Part shown: positions 26,498 through 34,822 of the stretch, one piece after another | Layout of the letters: each line of letters starts with the position of its first letter | Position numbering within the stretch: the stretch's first letter is position 1 | DNA from: Lautropia sp. SCN 69-89 | GTDB lineage: Bacteria; Pseudomonadota; Gammaproteobacteria; Burkholderiales; Burkholderiaceae_E | Direction: 5' to 3' | DNA: 64,000 nt | Assembly (NCBI GenBank): GCA_001724855.1 | Contig: MEED01000014.1 | Span: 1 to 64,000, forward strand | The notes under the pieces: generated by a model | Databases searched by the model: none | What the model was told of the DNA's origin: nothing | What the model saw: only the letters and a program-made list of their open reading frames with translations | Program-made: the position numbers and the translations under genes

Positions 26498-27562
26498 TCA
26501 CGCGGCGTGTGCAACCTCCTTCCAGTCGCCGGGGGCCAGCTCGATGAGCTTGCCGCCCAGCGCCTCGAACTCGGTGGCACGGTCGTAGTCCTCGACGTCC
26601 TGCGAGAAGTGCGTGACGGCGTTGACCAGACCATAGGCACTGAGATCGCCTTCGACGATGAGGTGCCGCAGCACGCCGGCCCGCTCGGTGTCGTTGAGCG
26701 TGTAGCGGTTGGCCAGCACCTCGACGGACTTCACCGGGTCGCCGGTCAGACGAATGTCGCGCGTCTTCTGCAGCTTCTGCGCGACCTGGCGGAACGTGGC
26801 CTCGGACACCGCAGCCTCGACCACATCCCGCACCTTCAGGAAGAAAGCCCGGTCGTCTGCGGCCAGGGTGTCGTCCCTGAACACGTTGACCGACTCCGGT
26901 TCCGTGGTCAGCGAGCGCCCGACATGCGTCTTGCGCAGCGCGTGGTCCGATGCGATCAGACCGTTCTTGCACACCAGCCGGTAGATCAGCGGCTGCACCG
27001 AGAGCGTGCCGCAGCCGACCTCCGAGTTGGTGATGACGATGCCGGCCTGCACGATGTCGCCGGGGGCGACCTCGAACTCGACGCGAGGCGTGATGACTTT
27101 CAGGTACATCTTCGTCTCGGTCAGTTCGACCGATTCGAAGCGGGCACCTTCCAGCCGCTGCAAGATCGGCAGGACGTTTTCCGCAAGATCGAAGTTGTCC
27201 AGCCGGCGATAGCGGTCCGACAGCACCGCCCTCACCTGCCCGTCCAGCGTGCGGATCATCCGGCGGTCGCCGTCCGATTGCAGCCAGGTGTTGACGTTGC
27301 GATCGAGCAGTTGCGGCTGCTCGGTACGCATGCGCTCGAAGTAGGCGAACGGAATCTTGAGCTTGTCGGCGAGCTGCCGACGCGCCAGACCCGTGACGCC
27401 GTATTCGCCGTCTCCCTGGCGGGAGTCGACGATCAGCTTGAGGCTGCCATCCTCATCGGTACGGCACTGCAGGAAGGACGAAGGCACGACGAGGTCGCGC
27501 TTGGAGGAGATCTGGCGCTCGAGTTCACGGGCCAGGTCGACGAGGGAACGTCCGCTCTTCAT
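26498..27562 (-). CDS. DUF932 protein of the ICE maintenance module
   Basis: The protein has 354 residues and is the last gene of the leftward ICE block. Features of DUF932: a beta-rich N-terminal part (SLKLIVDSRQGDGEYGVTGL), ARRQLADKLKIPFAYFERM, and a central HxN-like region (GIVITNSEVGCGTLSVQPLI YRLVCKNG). DUF932 proteins are common on plasmids and ICEs; one relative, phage LigD-like/YqaJ-associated, suggests DNA repair, but the function is not known. I used ATG at 27562, since the extra residues of the track ORF read through a hairpin leader. Confidence 0.8.
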   Translation of the reverse strand: MKSGRSLVDLARELERQISSKRDLVVPSSFLQCRTDEDGSLKLIVDSRQGDGEYGVTGLARRQLADKLKIPFAYFERMRTEQPQLLDRNVNTWLQSDGDRRMIRTLDGQVRAVLSDRYRRLDNFDLAENVLPILQRLEGARFESVELTETKMYLKVITPRVEFEVAPGDIVQAGIVITNSEVGCGTLSVQPLIYRLVCKNGLIASDHALRKTHVGRSLTTEPESVNVFRDDTLAADDRAFFLKVRDVVEAAVSEATFRQVAQKLQKTRDIRLTGDPVKSVEVLANRYTLNDTERAGVLRHLIVEGDLSAYGLVNAVTHFSQDVEDYDRATEFEALGGKLIELAPGDWKEVAHAA

Positions 27563-27602
27563 GGTGAGACTCCAGAGAAGTTGCAGGAACGGCCCCCGCC
27601 AT

Positions 27603-27622
27603 GCGGGGATGCACATCCCCGC
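27603..27622 (-). promoter_or_regulatory. GC-rich leader hairpin upstream of DUF932 gene
   Basis: GCGGGGATG-CA-CATCCCCGC has a perfect 9-bp stem, located 41-60 bases before the DUF932 start. Similar hairpins stand at the same distance before radC and the DUF3577 gene. A regulatory or processing signal is inferred. Confidence 0.6.
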
Positions 27623-27695
27623 TGGGGTGAAGAACCGGACCGGGGAATCCCGATCCGGAAGGGAAGCGCGACGGGTGTCGCGCAGGGTTCACGGG

Positions 27696-28289
27696 CTACA
27701 ACAGACCGCGTTCTGCGAACGACGTGGCGTTGCTGCCTGCGATCACGATGTGGTCGAGCACACGAATGTCGACCAGGGCCAGTGCGGAGCGCAGCGACTG
27801 GGTCAGGAACTCGTCGGCCCGGCTGGGCTCGGCGACACCCGACGGGTGGTTGTGCGCCAGGATCACTGCCGCAGCGTTCAGCGACAGCGCCCGCTTGACC
27901 ACCTCACGCGGGTACACGCTGGTCTGCGTGAGCGTCCCTCGAAACATTTCCTCGGGCGCGATGACCCGGTTCTGTGCATCGAGGAACAGCACCATGAAGA
28001 CTTCGTGGTCGCGCTGGGCCAGCATGATCCGCAGGTAGTCGCGCACCGCGGCCGGTGAGGCCAGCATGTCCCGCTCGCACATCGTCTCGGCAAGGGCACG
28101 ACGGACCAGTTCCCTGGCCGCCATCAGCTTCGCTTCGACGGAGGACGACGGGACTTGCTGCGCTACGTCTGCGTTCAGCAGCCGCGACAGACTGCCGCTC
28201 GCATCTTTCAACAGGTTCGCTGCCGTTCGGGGTCCCACCAGCGTACTGAGCAGGGCCGCGTCCGACATCGACTCGATCGGTCGACACAT
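27696..28289 (-). CDS. radC: RadC/JAB-domain protein of the ICE
   Basis: The protein has 197 residues. The C-terminal MPN/JAMM metalloprotease-like domain has [20 protein letters not shown] (HxH...SxxD) and an upstream glutamate in [13 protein letters not shown]-borne RadC copies are common; the chromosomal homologue was once linked to repair, but the actual activity is uncertain. ATG at 28289 (MCRPIESMS) is chosen, with a hairpin leader just upstream; the track start would run through it. The gene lies between DUF3577 and DUF932 genes, each with its own leader. Confidence 0.88.
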   Translation of the reverse strand: MCRPIESMSDAALLSTLVGPRTAANLLKDASGSLSRLLNADVAQQVPSSSVEAKLMAARELVRRALAETMCERDMLASPAAVRDYLRIMLAQRDHEVFMVLFLDAQNRVIAPEEMFRGTLTQTSVYPREVVKRALSLNAAAVILAHNHPSGVAEPSRADEFLTQSLRSALALVDIRVLDHIVIAGSNATSFAERGLL

Positions 28290-28324
28290 GGAGTTCTCCT
28301 TCGTATGACGAATGGGGAACTCCT

Positions 28325-28350
28325 CCCCCAGGGAGCGAGCTCCCCGGGGG
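28325..28350 (-). promoter_or_regulatory. GC-rich leader hairpin upstream of radC
   Basis: CCCCCAGGGAGC-GA-GCTCCCCGGGGG forms a 12-position stem with a single A/C mismatch, 36-61 bases ahead of the radC start codon. Confidence 0.6.
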
Positions 28351-28377
28351 ATGGATTGAGACTGACAGTGCCGGCGG

Positions 28378-28818
28378 TCAGAACGGAACGCTCTCGCGTT
28401 CCTCCGCGCGCTCCGGTTGCGGCACATCGATGGGTTCGCCGTTGACCTTGGCGAACTTGATGCGCAGCAGTCGACCCTTGATGCTGACGCCCGGCTGTCC
28501 CTTCCTGTCGCCCTTCTCGAAGGTGAACATTTCGGGATAGATGTCGGCGATCCGGAATCCGATGATCACGGACTTGTCGGCCGCGACATCGTTTTCCAGG
28601 CGCTTGACGATCGCCTGAGCGTCAGCACCGCTGACACGGCAGTCGAACTTCGTGTAGCTGACGTCACTGTCGCTGCCGCGGAGGGCAGCCACGGTGCAGG
28701 CCAGGAACTCCTGGCCCTTCTTCGGCTTCACGGTGCGAACACGATTGAGATAGCCGACGCCTTCGACGTGCAGGTTGAAGAACGACGACGGGCTGCTGGC
28801 TTGGGACGACTCGGACAT
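28378..28818 (-). CDS. DUF3577 (STY4534-family) ICE replication-associated protein
   Basis: The protein has 146 residues. It matches the small DUF3577 family of SPI-7/PFGI-1-type elements: [40 protein letters not shown] and [19 protein letters not shown]. The fold is probably OB-like, suggesting single-strand DNA binding, but this is not established. A good ribosome binding site (GGAGG) lies before ATG at 28818. The usual neighbours ssb and topB are not present nearby. Confidence 0.85.
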   Translation of the reverse strand: MSESSQASSPSSFFNLHVEGVGYLNRVRTVKPKKGQEFLACTVAALRGSDSDVSYTKFDCRVSGADAQAIVKRLENDVAADKSVIIGFRIADIYPEMFTFEKGDRKGQPGVSIKGRLLRIKFAKVNGEPIDVPQPERAEERESVPF

Positions 28819-28859
28819 GATGGCCTCCTATGACATGGAACACATGAAATTGGAGAGAC

Positions 28860-28878
28860 CATCCCCAGTACGGGGATG
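28860..28878 (-). promoter_or_regulatory. GC-rich leader hairpin upstream of DUF3577 gene
   Basis: CATCCCC-AGTAC-GGGGATG is a perfect 7-bp stem 42-60 bases upstream of the DUF3577 start. The following bases (ACTCCCCGGCTGGGTAGAAG) resemble those after the DUF932 leader hairpin (ATCCCCGCTGGGGTGAAG). Confidence 0.6.
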
Positions 28879-28937
28879 GGACTCCCCGGCTGGGTAGAAG
28901 CACTGACGAAATCTCCGGGCCTTGCGGCCACCGGTTC

Positions 28938-29327
28938 TCAGGAGATCTGACCGGTTTCGGGCGATGCGTAACGGGCATCAACCGGGCTGACACAGCCAGC
29001 GAGAGACTCGGCCTGGCACGCGGCAGTCGCCGGCGCGTGCGAGTGATCGATGCGGCATGCTGATCCCGTGTCCGATCGGGATGCAACTGCAATGCGAACA
29101 CGGTCCAACGGTTCGCCGCCGCGATTGCCAGCCAGCGTGATCTCGACGAATGCGCCATCCGTCCCTGCGGTGCAGAGGCGCGTGGCAGCGACGCGATAGC
29201 CGCGGAATGACAGCTCCGCGGCACCGTGCAGCGTGGCGACGGCGAGCGCCTCGCGCGCAAGCACGCAAAGCATCGCCCACACCGGCGCACTGGGGTGCCG
29301 TGCCGGCGGGCACATCCCCGTCGTCAC
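28938..29327 (-). CDS. Hypothetical protein coupled to the TIGR03761 gene
   Basis: The protein has 129 residues and is not recognised. GTG at 29327 overlaps the stop codon of the TIGR03761 gene by 4 bases (GTGA), suggesting translational coupling. The middle looks like normal protein (AELSFRGYRVAATRLC, GAFVEITLAGNRGGEPLDRV), with alternating strands. There is no signal peptide or membrane helix. Another ORF overlaps in a different frame (28978-29313) but lacks this coupling. Confidence 0.45.
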   Translation of the reverse strand: MTTGMCPPARHPSAPVWAMLCVLAREALAVATLHGAAELSFRGYRVAATRLCTAGTDGAFVEITLAGNRGGEPLDRVRIAVASRSDTGSACRIDHSHAPATAACQAESLAGCVSPVDARYASPETGQIS

Positions 29328-30262
29328 AGGAGCTGCCCTTCCGATGGTGGCGGCGGCTCGGCGTCCGCGCCGAGCGAGACCTGCTGCATCAACCGCAGTT
29401 CCGCCGCGGTCGGGGTGACGCGCCGCTGTGAGTGCCGCGGCGCCTCATCGCCGGTGAACACTTTGCGCGGGAGTTCGCCGAACAGCGCCACCGCGGCGCG
29501 CACGCGCTGCCGAGCCGCTTCGTCGGCGCCCGGCAGCAAGTCGCGCCGGCTCAGCGGGAGCATCTCCTCGCGCAACAGGTTGCGCTCCCAGCGGATCGGC
29601 TCGAGGAACAACGCGCGCAGGCCGCGGCCGATGGCGCGGATCTCGGCCCTGCCCTCCTCGTCGCTCATGCGGTCCTTGAGGACGAGGGTCTTGACCATGC
29701 GCACGTGGTAGTCGAACTCGACGATCGCCTCGGCCGTGGCGTAGCCATACGGACTGCGAAACCCCAGCTCCACCGCGACCGGGCTGCGCGACGCGAGCAC
29801 CGACAGCGCAAGCCCTCGGCGGCGAAGCCGCTCGAACTCGGCCTCCCGCGCTTCGATGACCCGGCCCATCTGCGAGCGGATGCCGGACAGCGACTGGTAG
29901 ACGCGGATCAGGATCCAGTCGGCGTAGGGGTTGTCGTTCGCCGACAGGTACCAGATCGCTTTGAGCACCGCCGCGAAGCGCCGCCCGCCCGGAATGGCCG
30001 GTGCGTTGCTGGCCGGATCGGCGGCGCGGCCGGTGAACATGCGGTACGCGTCCTGCGTGTGCAGGGTCATCGCATCGGGTGTCTCGTCGACGAGCTGGCC
30101 CAGCGACGATCCTGCGGGCCGTGCTGGCGCCGCAGACGCGCAGATGGCTGGTGCGGGGTCGGGCACCGGACCGAGTGAGGACGGCGCGTCTTGTGCTGTC
30201 ATGGCGGACTCCGTGTTGACGTGTTCTGGCATCGACGGGGCGGGGGCGCGCGGTGTGCTCAT
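29324..30262 (-). CDS. TIGR03761-family ICE protein (PFL_4669 type)
   Basis: The protein has 312 residues. The core sequence (LHTQDAYRMFTGR, RRFAAVLKAIWYLSANDNPYADW, LRALFLEPIRWERNLLREEM) fits TIGR03761, a family found only in PFGI-1-like integrative elements beside parB and replication genes. The first ~60 residues are Ala/Pro-rich and probably disordered. The start overlaps the preceding gene by 4 bases. Its function is unknown; a part in element replication or maintenance is assumed from gene order. Confidence 0.85.
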   Translation of the reverse strand: MSTPRAPAPSMPEHVNTESAMTAQDAPSSLGPVPDPAPAICASAAPARPAGSSLGQLVDETPDAMTLHTQDAYRMFTGRAADPASNAPAIPGGRRFAAVLKAIWYLSANDNPYADWILIRVYQSLSGIRSQMGRVIEAREAEFERLRRRGLALSVLASRSPVAVELGFRSPYGYATAEAIVEFDYHVRMVKTLVLKDRMSDEEGRAEIRAIGRGLRALFLEPIRWERNLLREEMLPLSRRDLLPGADEAARQRVRAAVALFGELPRKVFTGDEAPRHSQRRVTPTAAELRLMQQVSLGADAEPPPPSEGQLL

Positions 30263-31677
30263 GGTTGCCTGCCGGTGTTCATGCGCGTCTTGAGCTCGCC
30301 GAGCATCTGCCTGACCTTCTCGCGCTGTGCGCGAGCCCTGGCCTGGTACTCGGGCGTGGCGCGTTCGGCCGCGAGACGCCGTTCCTCGGCTTCGCGTTCG
30401 CGACGCAGAGCGGCCTCCTTCTGGCGCTGCGCACGCGCGGCCGCCACTCGGAGACCGAGCTCCGGTACGAAGCTGCCGGCGCCAGCGCGCGCGATGAGCC
30501 CGCGCAGGTACGCGACCGGACTGCTGCGCACGCCGCCCATCTGCAAGCGGCCGGCCAGTTCGTCGAGCAGGGCCTGGGCATGATCGCCGCAGGGGCGAAG
30601 CAGCACGCGTGCTGCCTGGCGCTCGTCCGGCAGCATTTGCTCGGGGAAGATCAACTCCCCACCACCATCCACGGCGGCCGGCGCAGGCGTCGGCGAGCCA
30701 GTATTCTGTGGTTGTAGTGATTCACCTGTACTGTGATTCATAAGAAGAGCGGCGCTTTCGGGTGAACCGTGTTCGCGGGTCGGGCCGAACTGTCGTGGCG
30801 GATTCGGCGTGGCAAGGCTGCGGGGTTGCCACACTCTTGAGTCGCTCTTTGGTGAATCGTTGGCTGCGTCAACGTCACGCTCTGGAACCGCGCCACGCAA
30901 GTCGGTGCCGCGTGCCGGCGGGACGTCTTCGGTCAGCAGTGTCAGCAGGCAGTCGAGCCTGATGCGCGCCACCAGGCTCGGCGGAATGCCGCGCAGGCAC
31001 TCCTCCCAGAGCCCGGCACGGACGAGGTCGCGCCGCGCCGTCTCCTGTTCGCGCCGCGTGAGACCCAGCTCCTCGAACCAGCGCGCGGCCGAGCTGACGA
31101 TCCACTGATCCAGACGACGTCGAACCTGCAGCCGCGTGAGGTGCAGCGCGCGCGACAGCATCAGCCCGCCGTGCACGCCACCCGCGACCTCGACGAGCGC
31201 CCGGTGGAAGGCCACCGACGGACCGAGCAGTTCCGCGAGCACGAGTCGGTCGCTCCAGTCGACCGCGTGCGGATGGCCGGCGATCCGATCGGCGAGCCGC
31301 GCGCCGAGCTCGTCCAGCCTCAACCTGAAATGCAGCCGGGCGGGAATGCCGATCCGCTGATCGTCCAGGAGCGCGAGATCGCGAAGCACCTCGCGCGCGC
31401 TGGCCTGTTCCTTCGGCGACAGTCCGGTCTCGATCGCCCACTGCTCCGTTGTCTTGTGGAACCAGCCGCCGTTCCGGGGGATGTCCCGACCGTGGCGCGT
31501 CCAGTAGATCGACTGCGACAGCAGGAGCGCCGCCTTGACGCTGGACGTGAGATCCACCAGCCGCCGATGGAAGGCGATGTGACGGCCCAGCAGCGGCCAG
31601 ATGACGGCGAGCGACGCCGCATGGTCGTCGCCAGCCGCCCGTGAGTCCTCGTGCTCCCGGCGCGCGTCTTCAGTCAC
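30259..31677 (-). CDS. Replication-type helix-turn-helix protein with a duplicated domain
   Basis: The protein has 472 residues. It holds two tandem copies of a winged-helix-like module. Copy 1: FHRRLVDLTSSVKAALLLSQ, GWFHKTTEQWAIETGLSPKEQ. Copy 2: FHRALVEVAGGVHGGLMLSR, ARWFEELGLTRREQETARRDL. A charged C-terminal coiled coil follows (ERATPEYQARARAQREKVRQ). The layout resembles plasmid/phage replication initiators and STY4528-like ICE proteins, but I cannot assign it firmly. GTG at 31677 has a clear GAGGAGG ribosome binding site 8 bases upstream. A third copy of the module is the next gene upstream. Confidence 0.6.
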   Translation of the reverse strand: MTEDARREHEDSRAAGDDHAASLAVIWPLLGRHIAFHRRLVDLTSSVKAALLLSQSIYWTRHGRDIPRNGGWFHKTTEQWAIETGLSPKEQASAREVLRDLALLDDQRIGIPARLHFRLRLDELGARLADRIAGHPHAVDWSDRLVLAELLGPSVAFHRALVEVAGGVHGGLMLSRALHLTRLQVRRRLDQWIVSSAARWFEELGLTRREQETARRDLVRAGLWEECLRGIPPSLVARIRLDCLLTLLTEDVPPARGTDLRGAVPERDVDAANDSPKSDSRVWQPRSLATPNPPRQFGPTREHGSPESAALLMNHSTGESLQPQNTGSPTPAPAAVDGGGELIFPEQMLPDERQAARVLLRPCGDHAQALLDELAGRLQMGGVRSSPVAYLRGLIARAGAGSFVPELGLRVAAARAQRQKEAALRREREAEERRLAAERATPEYQARARAQREKVRQMLGELKTRMNTGRQP

Positions 31678-31698
31678 GACGGCTGCCTCCTCGGGCGC

Positions 31699-32073
31699 TC
31701 ACCGGTCGACCGCCTCGGCATGGGCCTGTAACGCGCGCCAGACCGCATCCGCCCGAACTCGGAACCAGAGCTTGGCCGGCATGCCGACCCGCCGTTCTTC
31801 GAGCAGCCCCGAGCGACGCAACGCGCGCCGCGCGGTCTCCTGCTCCCAACGCGAGAGCCCGGTCTCCTGTGTCCACTGCTCCTGGGAGCGAAGAAACCAG
31901 CCGTCGGCAGCAGGCTCCAGCGCCTGGCTGATCCAGATCGCCTGCGAGAGCATCAATGCCGATGTGACGCCGCCGGTGATCGGCACCAGGCAGCGATGAA
32001 AGCTCACCGGAATGTCGAAGACCTCGAGCAACAACTGCGGCGTGATGCCGAGGCTCTCCATGCGTGCGTTCAT
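31699..32073 (-). CDS. Single-module helix-turn-helix protein, paralogue of the neighbour
   Basis: The protein has 124 residues. SFHRCLVPITGGVTSALMLS, DGWFLRSQEQWTQETGLSRW and EQETARRALRRSGLLEERRV repeat the module found twice in the following gene. ATG at 32073 (MNARMESLG) overlaps the DUF2857 stop by 4 bases; the longer track ORF runs antisense-like through the neighbour in another frame. It probably binds DNA as part of the ICE replication block. Confidence 0.65.
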   Translation of the reverse strand: MNARMESLGITPQLLLEVFDIPVSFHRCLVPITGGVTSALMLSQAIWISQALEPAADGWFLRSQEQWTQETGLSRWEQETARRALRRSGLLEERRVGMPAKLWFRVRADAVWRALQAHAEAVDR

Positions 32074-32612
32074 TCGTCGGCCTCGAATTCTCGGACGACC
32101 GCCTCCAGCACGGCGATCGCGATGTGCTGGAACTCCTGGTGCAGCCGGTAGTAGCGAACGCGGGGCGACGGATCGGCGATGGCCCGCCACGCCTGGTAGA
32201 TGCGCTCGCGCGTCGCGTAGTCGGGCAGCGGCACCCGACCGGCCGGACGCCGGGCTCCGAGGTCTCGGCGGCGCTTGAGCGTCAGCTTGCGGCGGAGCTT
32301 GAAGAGCGCGCTCATCAGGTGCGTGGACGCACCGTGGCGGATGAAGTACGTCTCCAGCGCCCTGGCCTCGTTGACCAGGGCCACCGCGCGCAGCCCGGCC
32401 CTGAGGGCCGCACCGTCGAAGGTGACGCCGATGGTCAGGCTGCGCATCGCGGCAAGGCGACTGAGGTCGACGGCCGAGAGCTGCCGAAGGTGGGCCAACT
32501 GCTCCATCTCGATGCCTGCCGCGTGGAGCTCGTCCTGCGCGGCGTCGGCCAAGCGCACCGTGACGTGGTTGAGGAGGACGAGCCGCACCTGGGCGTCTTG
32601 CAGCGGCAGCAT
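32070..32612 (-). CDS. DUF2857 (STY4526-like) ICE protein
   Basis: The protein has 180 residues: QVRLVLLNHVTVRLADAAQD, IEMEQLAHLRQLSAVDLSRL and MRSLTIGVTFDGAAL fit the DUF2857 family, which follows parB in PFGI-1/SPI-7-type elements. A basic segment KLRRKLTLKRRRDLG suggests nucleic-acid contact. The true start is ATG at 32612, which overlaps the parB stop by one base (TGATG); the track start reads far into parB in the wrong frame. Confidence 0.75.
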   Translation of the reverse strand: MLPLQDAQVRLVLLNHVTVRLADAAQDELHAAGIEMEQLAHLRQLSAVDLSRLAAMRSLTIGVTFDGAALRAGLRAVALVNEARALETYFIRHGASTHLMSALFKLRRKLTLKRRRDLGARRPAGRVPLPDYATRERIYQAWRAIADPSPRVRYYRLHQEFQHIAIAVLEAVVREFEADE

Positions 32613-33919
32613 CACGCTGCCTCCGAGGTAGAAGCCGCCTCGCCCGCGGTGCCCGGTTGCCGGCGAAGGCCACCCGATCGCCTGGCGCAAGCCAGCAGCT
32701 CCCAGAACGCCGTTGACGACGGGTCGTCGGGATCGACGAGCCATTGCAGGAACGCCGGCTCCGGCGCGTTCGACGACGCCGCTTTCGGCTCGAGCTGGCC
32801 GAGGAGCGCCGCGAGCAGGCACCAGGTGCGGTGGCGCGCAGGATCCTCCGCGTCGCCGTCGGTGAGGGTCGCGATGCGCAAGCCGGCGGGGGACTGCGGA
32901 TCCGGCTGAATCACGCCGGAGATGCCGACGGCGTCCGCAAAGCGCCTGGCACGCGTCAGCAGTTCGTCCACATCTGCGCCATCGGCGGAGGAGCGGGCCA
33001 CCGGCGTCGACGGGTCCGCCTGGGACTCGCGCTCGCCCTTCGACCTCAGTGCCAAACGTAGCGACTCGACGGGTTCGCCAAGGTGATGAGCCAGGCCGAC
33101 TTCGCAGGCCTCGCAGGTGGCGGCGACGCTGAACGTGCCGGTGTGCGGGTACTGCTGCGCGATGCGTCGAAAGACGGGTTCGAACACCTGCGCGTAGAGG
33201 TCGTCTTCGGAGATCGAGCTCCGCGTCTGGGCGTAGCGCTTCAGCGCATTCAGCCGCGGCTGCATCGTCTTGACGTCGAGGCCGGAGAGATCGGCCACTG
33301 CTTCGCCGAGGGTGCGCAATCGCTCGGTGGCGAAGAGATGAAGACCGAGCGTGGCGGTGTTCACGGCCAGACCCAATGCGTGGAGCGCATCCTCCAGCGG
33401 CCGCAGCGTCAAGGTGCGGCCCTGCTCCGCTTCCAGGCGGGACTTGAGCGCGACGATGCCGCACGCCTTGTCCCAGAAGGTCATCTCGCCGCGCTGTTCG
33501 TTCTCGATCAGGTGCGCGGTGAGGACGTGGCTCTCGGATCGCCACGGCCGAAACAGCACCACCAGCTTGCGGAAGCGCGGATCGCGCGTCTCGGCCCACA
33601 GTTGTCGCAAGGCCAGCAGCCGCGTGTTGCCGCCCGCCTCGACGATGAAGTGCGACTCGCCGGGACGGCGGGTCACGGTGAGCGGGCTTCTCAGGCCGCT
33701 GGTGCGGATCGACTCCTTGATGTCGTCGAACTTCGCGTTCGTCGCGCGCCGCGGGTTGTGCTCGTAGGGCTGGATCTCGTCGACCGCGAGCTCGATCTGC
33801 GATTCCGCTCGCGGGTCGACATGGCCGGCGAGATCGCGGGCGTTGTTACCCGGGTTTCCGACGCGCAACGACTCCGCCACCAGTCGCCGCCGCTCGTCGA
33901 CCGACACCTTGCCGCTCAT
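32612..33919 (-). CDS. parB: ICE ParB-family partition protein
   Basis: The protein has 435 residues. A ParB/Spo0J nuclease-like domain is at residues ~40-130: IQPYEHNPRRATN, SIRTSGLRSPLTVT, IVEAGGNTRLLALRQL and HLIENEQRGEMTFWDKA. The rest is the long, ICE-specific C-terminal region (TIGR03764-type) with a Cys pair (CEACEVG). It works with ParA to keep the excised element stable. It overlaps parA by 4 bases and the DUF2857 gene by one. The parS site is not identified; see the inverted repeat before parA. Confidence 0.88.
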   Translation of the reverse strand: MSGKVSVDERRRLVAESLRVGNPGNNARDLAGHVDPRAESQIELAVDEIQPYEHNPRRATNAKFDDIKESIRTSGLRSPLTVTRRPGESHFIVEAGGNTRLLALRQLWAETRDPRFRKLVVLFRPWRSESHVLTAHLIENEQRGEMTFWDKACGIVALKSRLEAEQGRTLTLRPLEDALHALGLAVNTATLGLHLFATERLRTLGEAVADLSGLDVKTMQPRLNALKRYAQTRSSISEDDLYAQVFEPVFRRIAQQYPHTGTFSVAATCEACEVGLAHHLGEPVESLRLALRSKGERESQADPSTPVARSSADGADVDELLTRARRFADAVGISGVIQPDPQSPAGLRIATLTDGDAEDPARHRTWCLLAALLGQLEPKAASSNAPEPAFLQWLVDPDDPSSTAFWELLACARRSGGLRRQPGTAGEAASTSEAA

Positions 33920-34761
33920 GCCGATCGTTCCTCGGTAGCGGAGTCGCCGGCGTGAACGCCCTGGAGGCTGGGAATCAGTTCCCAGGCGAGCTGGTGCATC
34001 ACCGTGGACGCGCTCGGCATGACGCCGTCCCTCCGAGGCTCGTGCCGGTGCACCGGGATCCGCAGAGTGGCCGCCTCCTTGTAGGCCTTGGCGTGCGGCA
34101 CGACGGTGTCGAGCACCGACACCCTGCCCTTCAGGCGGATGAAGTCCTCGCGGATGCCGCTCGCGATGAGACGGGCGTCGGCCGTGCGGTCCTGCCGGTA
34201 GATCACTGCCTTCACCCGCCCGAGCGTGGCGCCCAGGGCGCTGCCCGGCTCCAGCCGATCCAGCAGCTCCATCGTGCCGTCCTTGAACTCCCGCGCGGAG
34301 AGAACTTCCGGCGTGATCGGCGAGACGAGGATGTCGGCAGCCATGAGGGCAGCGTCCTGCAGAGGGCCGATGGCGCCCTGCGTATCGATCAGGACGCAGT
34401 CATAGGCGTTCGCCACGACGGCAGCCTGCAGTGCGAAACGCAGCCGGAAGCCGCGGTCGATCCGGTTGAGCAGCCAGTTGGGGAGATGGCCTTCGGGGTC
34501 GTCCGACACGACGATGTCGAGGTTCGGAAAGACCGTGGCCGTGATGCACGCCGCGGTCACCTCGCCGCGCAGGATCACCTCCGTGAGGCCGGCTGCCGGC
34601 TGCGCTGCCGCCAGCGGGAAGTACTTCGACAGCGAGGGCTGGACGTCGGCGTCGACCAGAAGGACGCGCAGCCCCATGTCGGCCAGCAGGGCGCCGAGGT
34701 TGGCCGTGAGCGTCGTCTTGCCGACGCCGCCCTTGGTGCTGGTGATGGTGAACTTGATCAT
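33916..34761 (-). CDS. parA: ParA/Soj-type ATPase of the ICE
   Basis: The protein has 281 residues. The deviant Walker A TSTKGGVGKTTLTANLG opens the protein, VLLVDADVQPS and DCVLIDTQGAIG complete the nucleotide site. It is a partition/maintenance ATPase as in clc/PFGI-1 elements. There is no N-terminal helix-turn-helix, so self-repression would need ParB or another factor. The start is fixed by the KGGVGKT motif; no clear Shine-Dalgarno is visible and half of an inverted repeat abuts the ATG. It overlaps parB by 4 bases. Confidence 0.9.
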   Translation of the reverse strand: MIKFTITSTKGGVGKTTLTANLGALLADMGLRVLLVDADVQPSLSKYFPLAAAQPAAGLTEVILRGEVTAACITATVFPNLDIVVSDDPEGHLPNWLLNRIDRGFRLRFALQAAVVANAYDCVLIDTQGAIGPLQDAALMAADILVSPITPEVLSAREFKDGTMELLDRLEPGSALGATLGRVKAVIYRQDRTADARLIASGIREDFIRLKGRVSVLDTVVPHAKAYKEAATLRIPVHRHEPRRDGVMPSASTVMHQLAWELIPSLQGVHAGDSATEERSA

Positions 34762-34805
34762 CGATTCCGTGCCGATTCAGGTCGGTCTTCAGGCATACGG
34801 AATCG
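34762..34805. repeat. Inverted repeat at the parA start (candidate operator or parS)
   Basis: CGATTCCGT (34762-34770) and ACGGAATCG (34797-34805) form a perfect 9-bp inverted repeat 26 bases apart, directly before the parA ATG and after the sigma factor gene. Between them TTCAGG appears twice. Its position suits an operator, partition site or both. Confidence 0.55.
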
Positions 34806-34822
34806 CGTCGAAAAGTGTCGGG

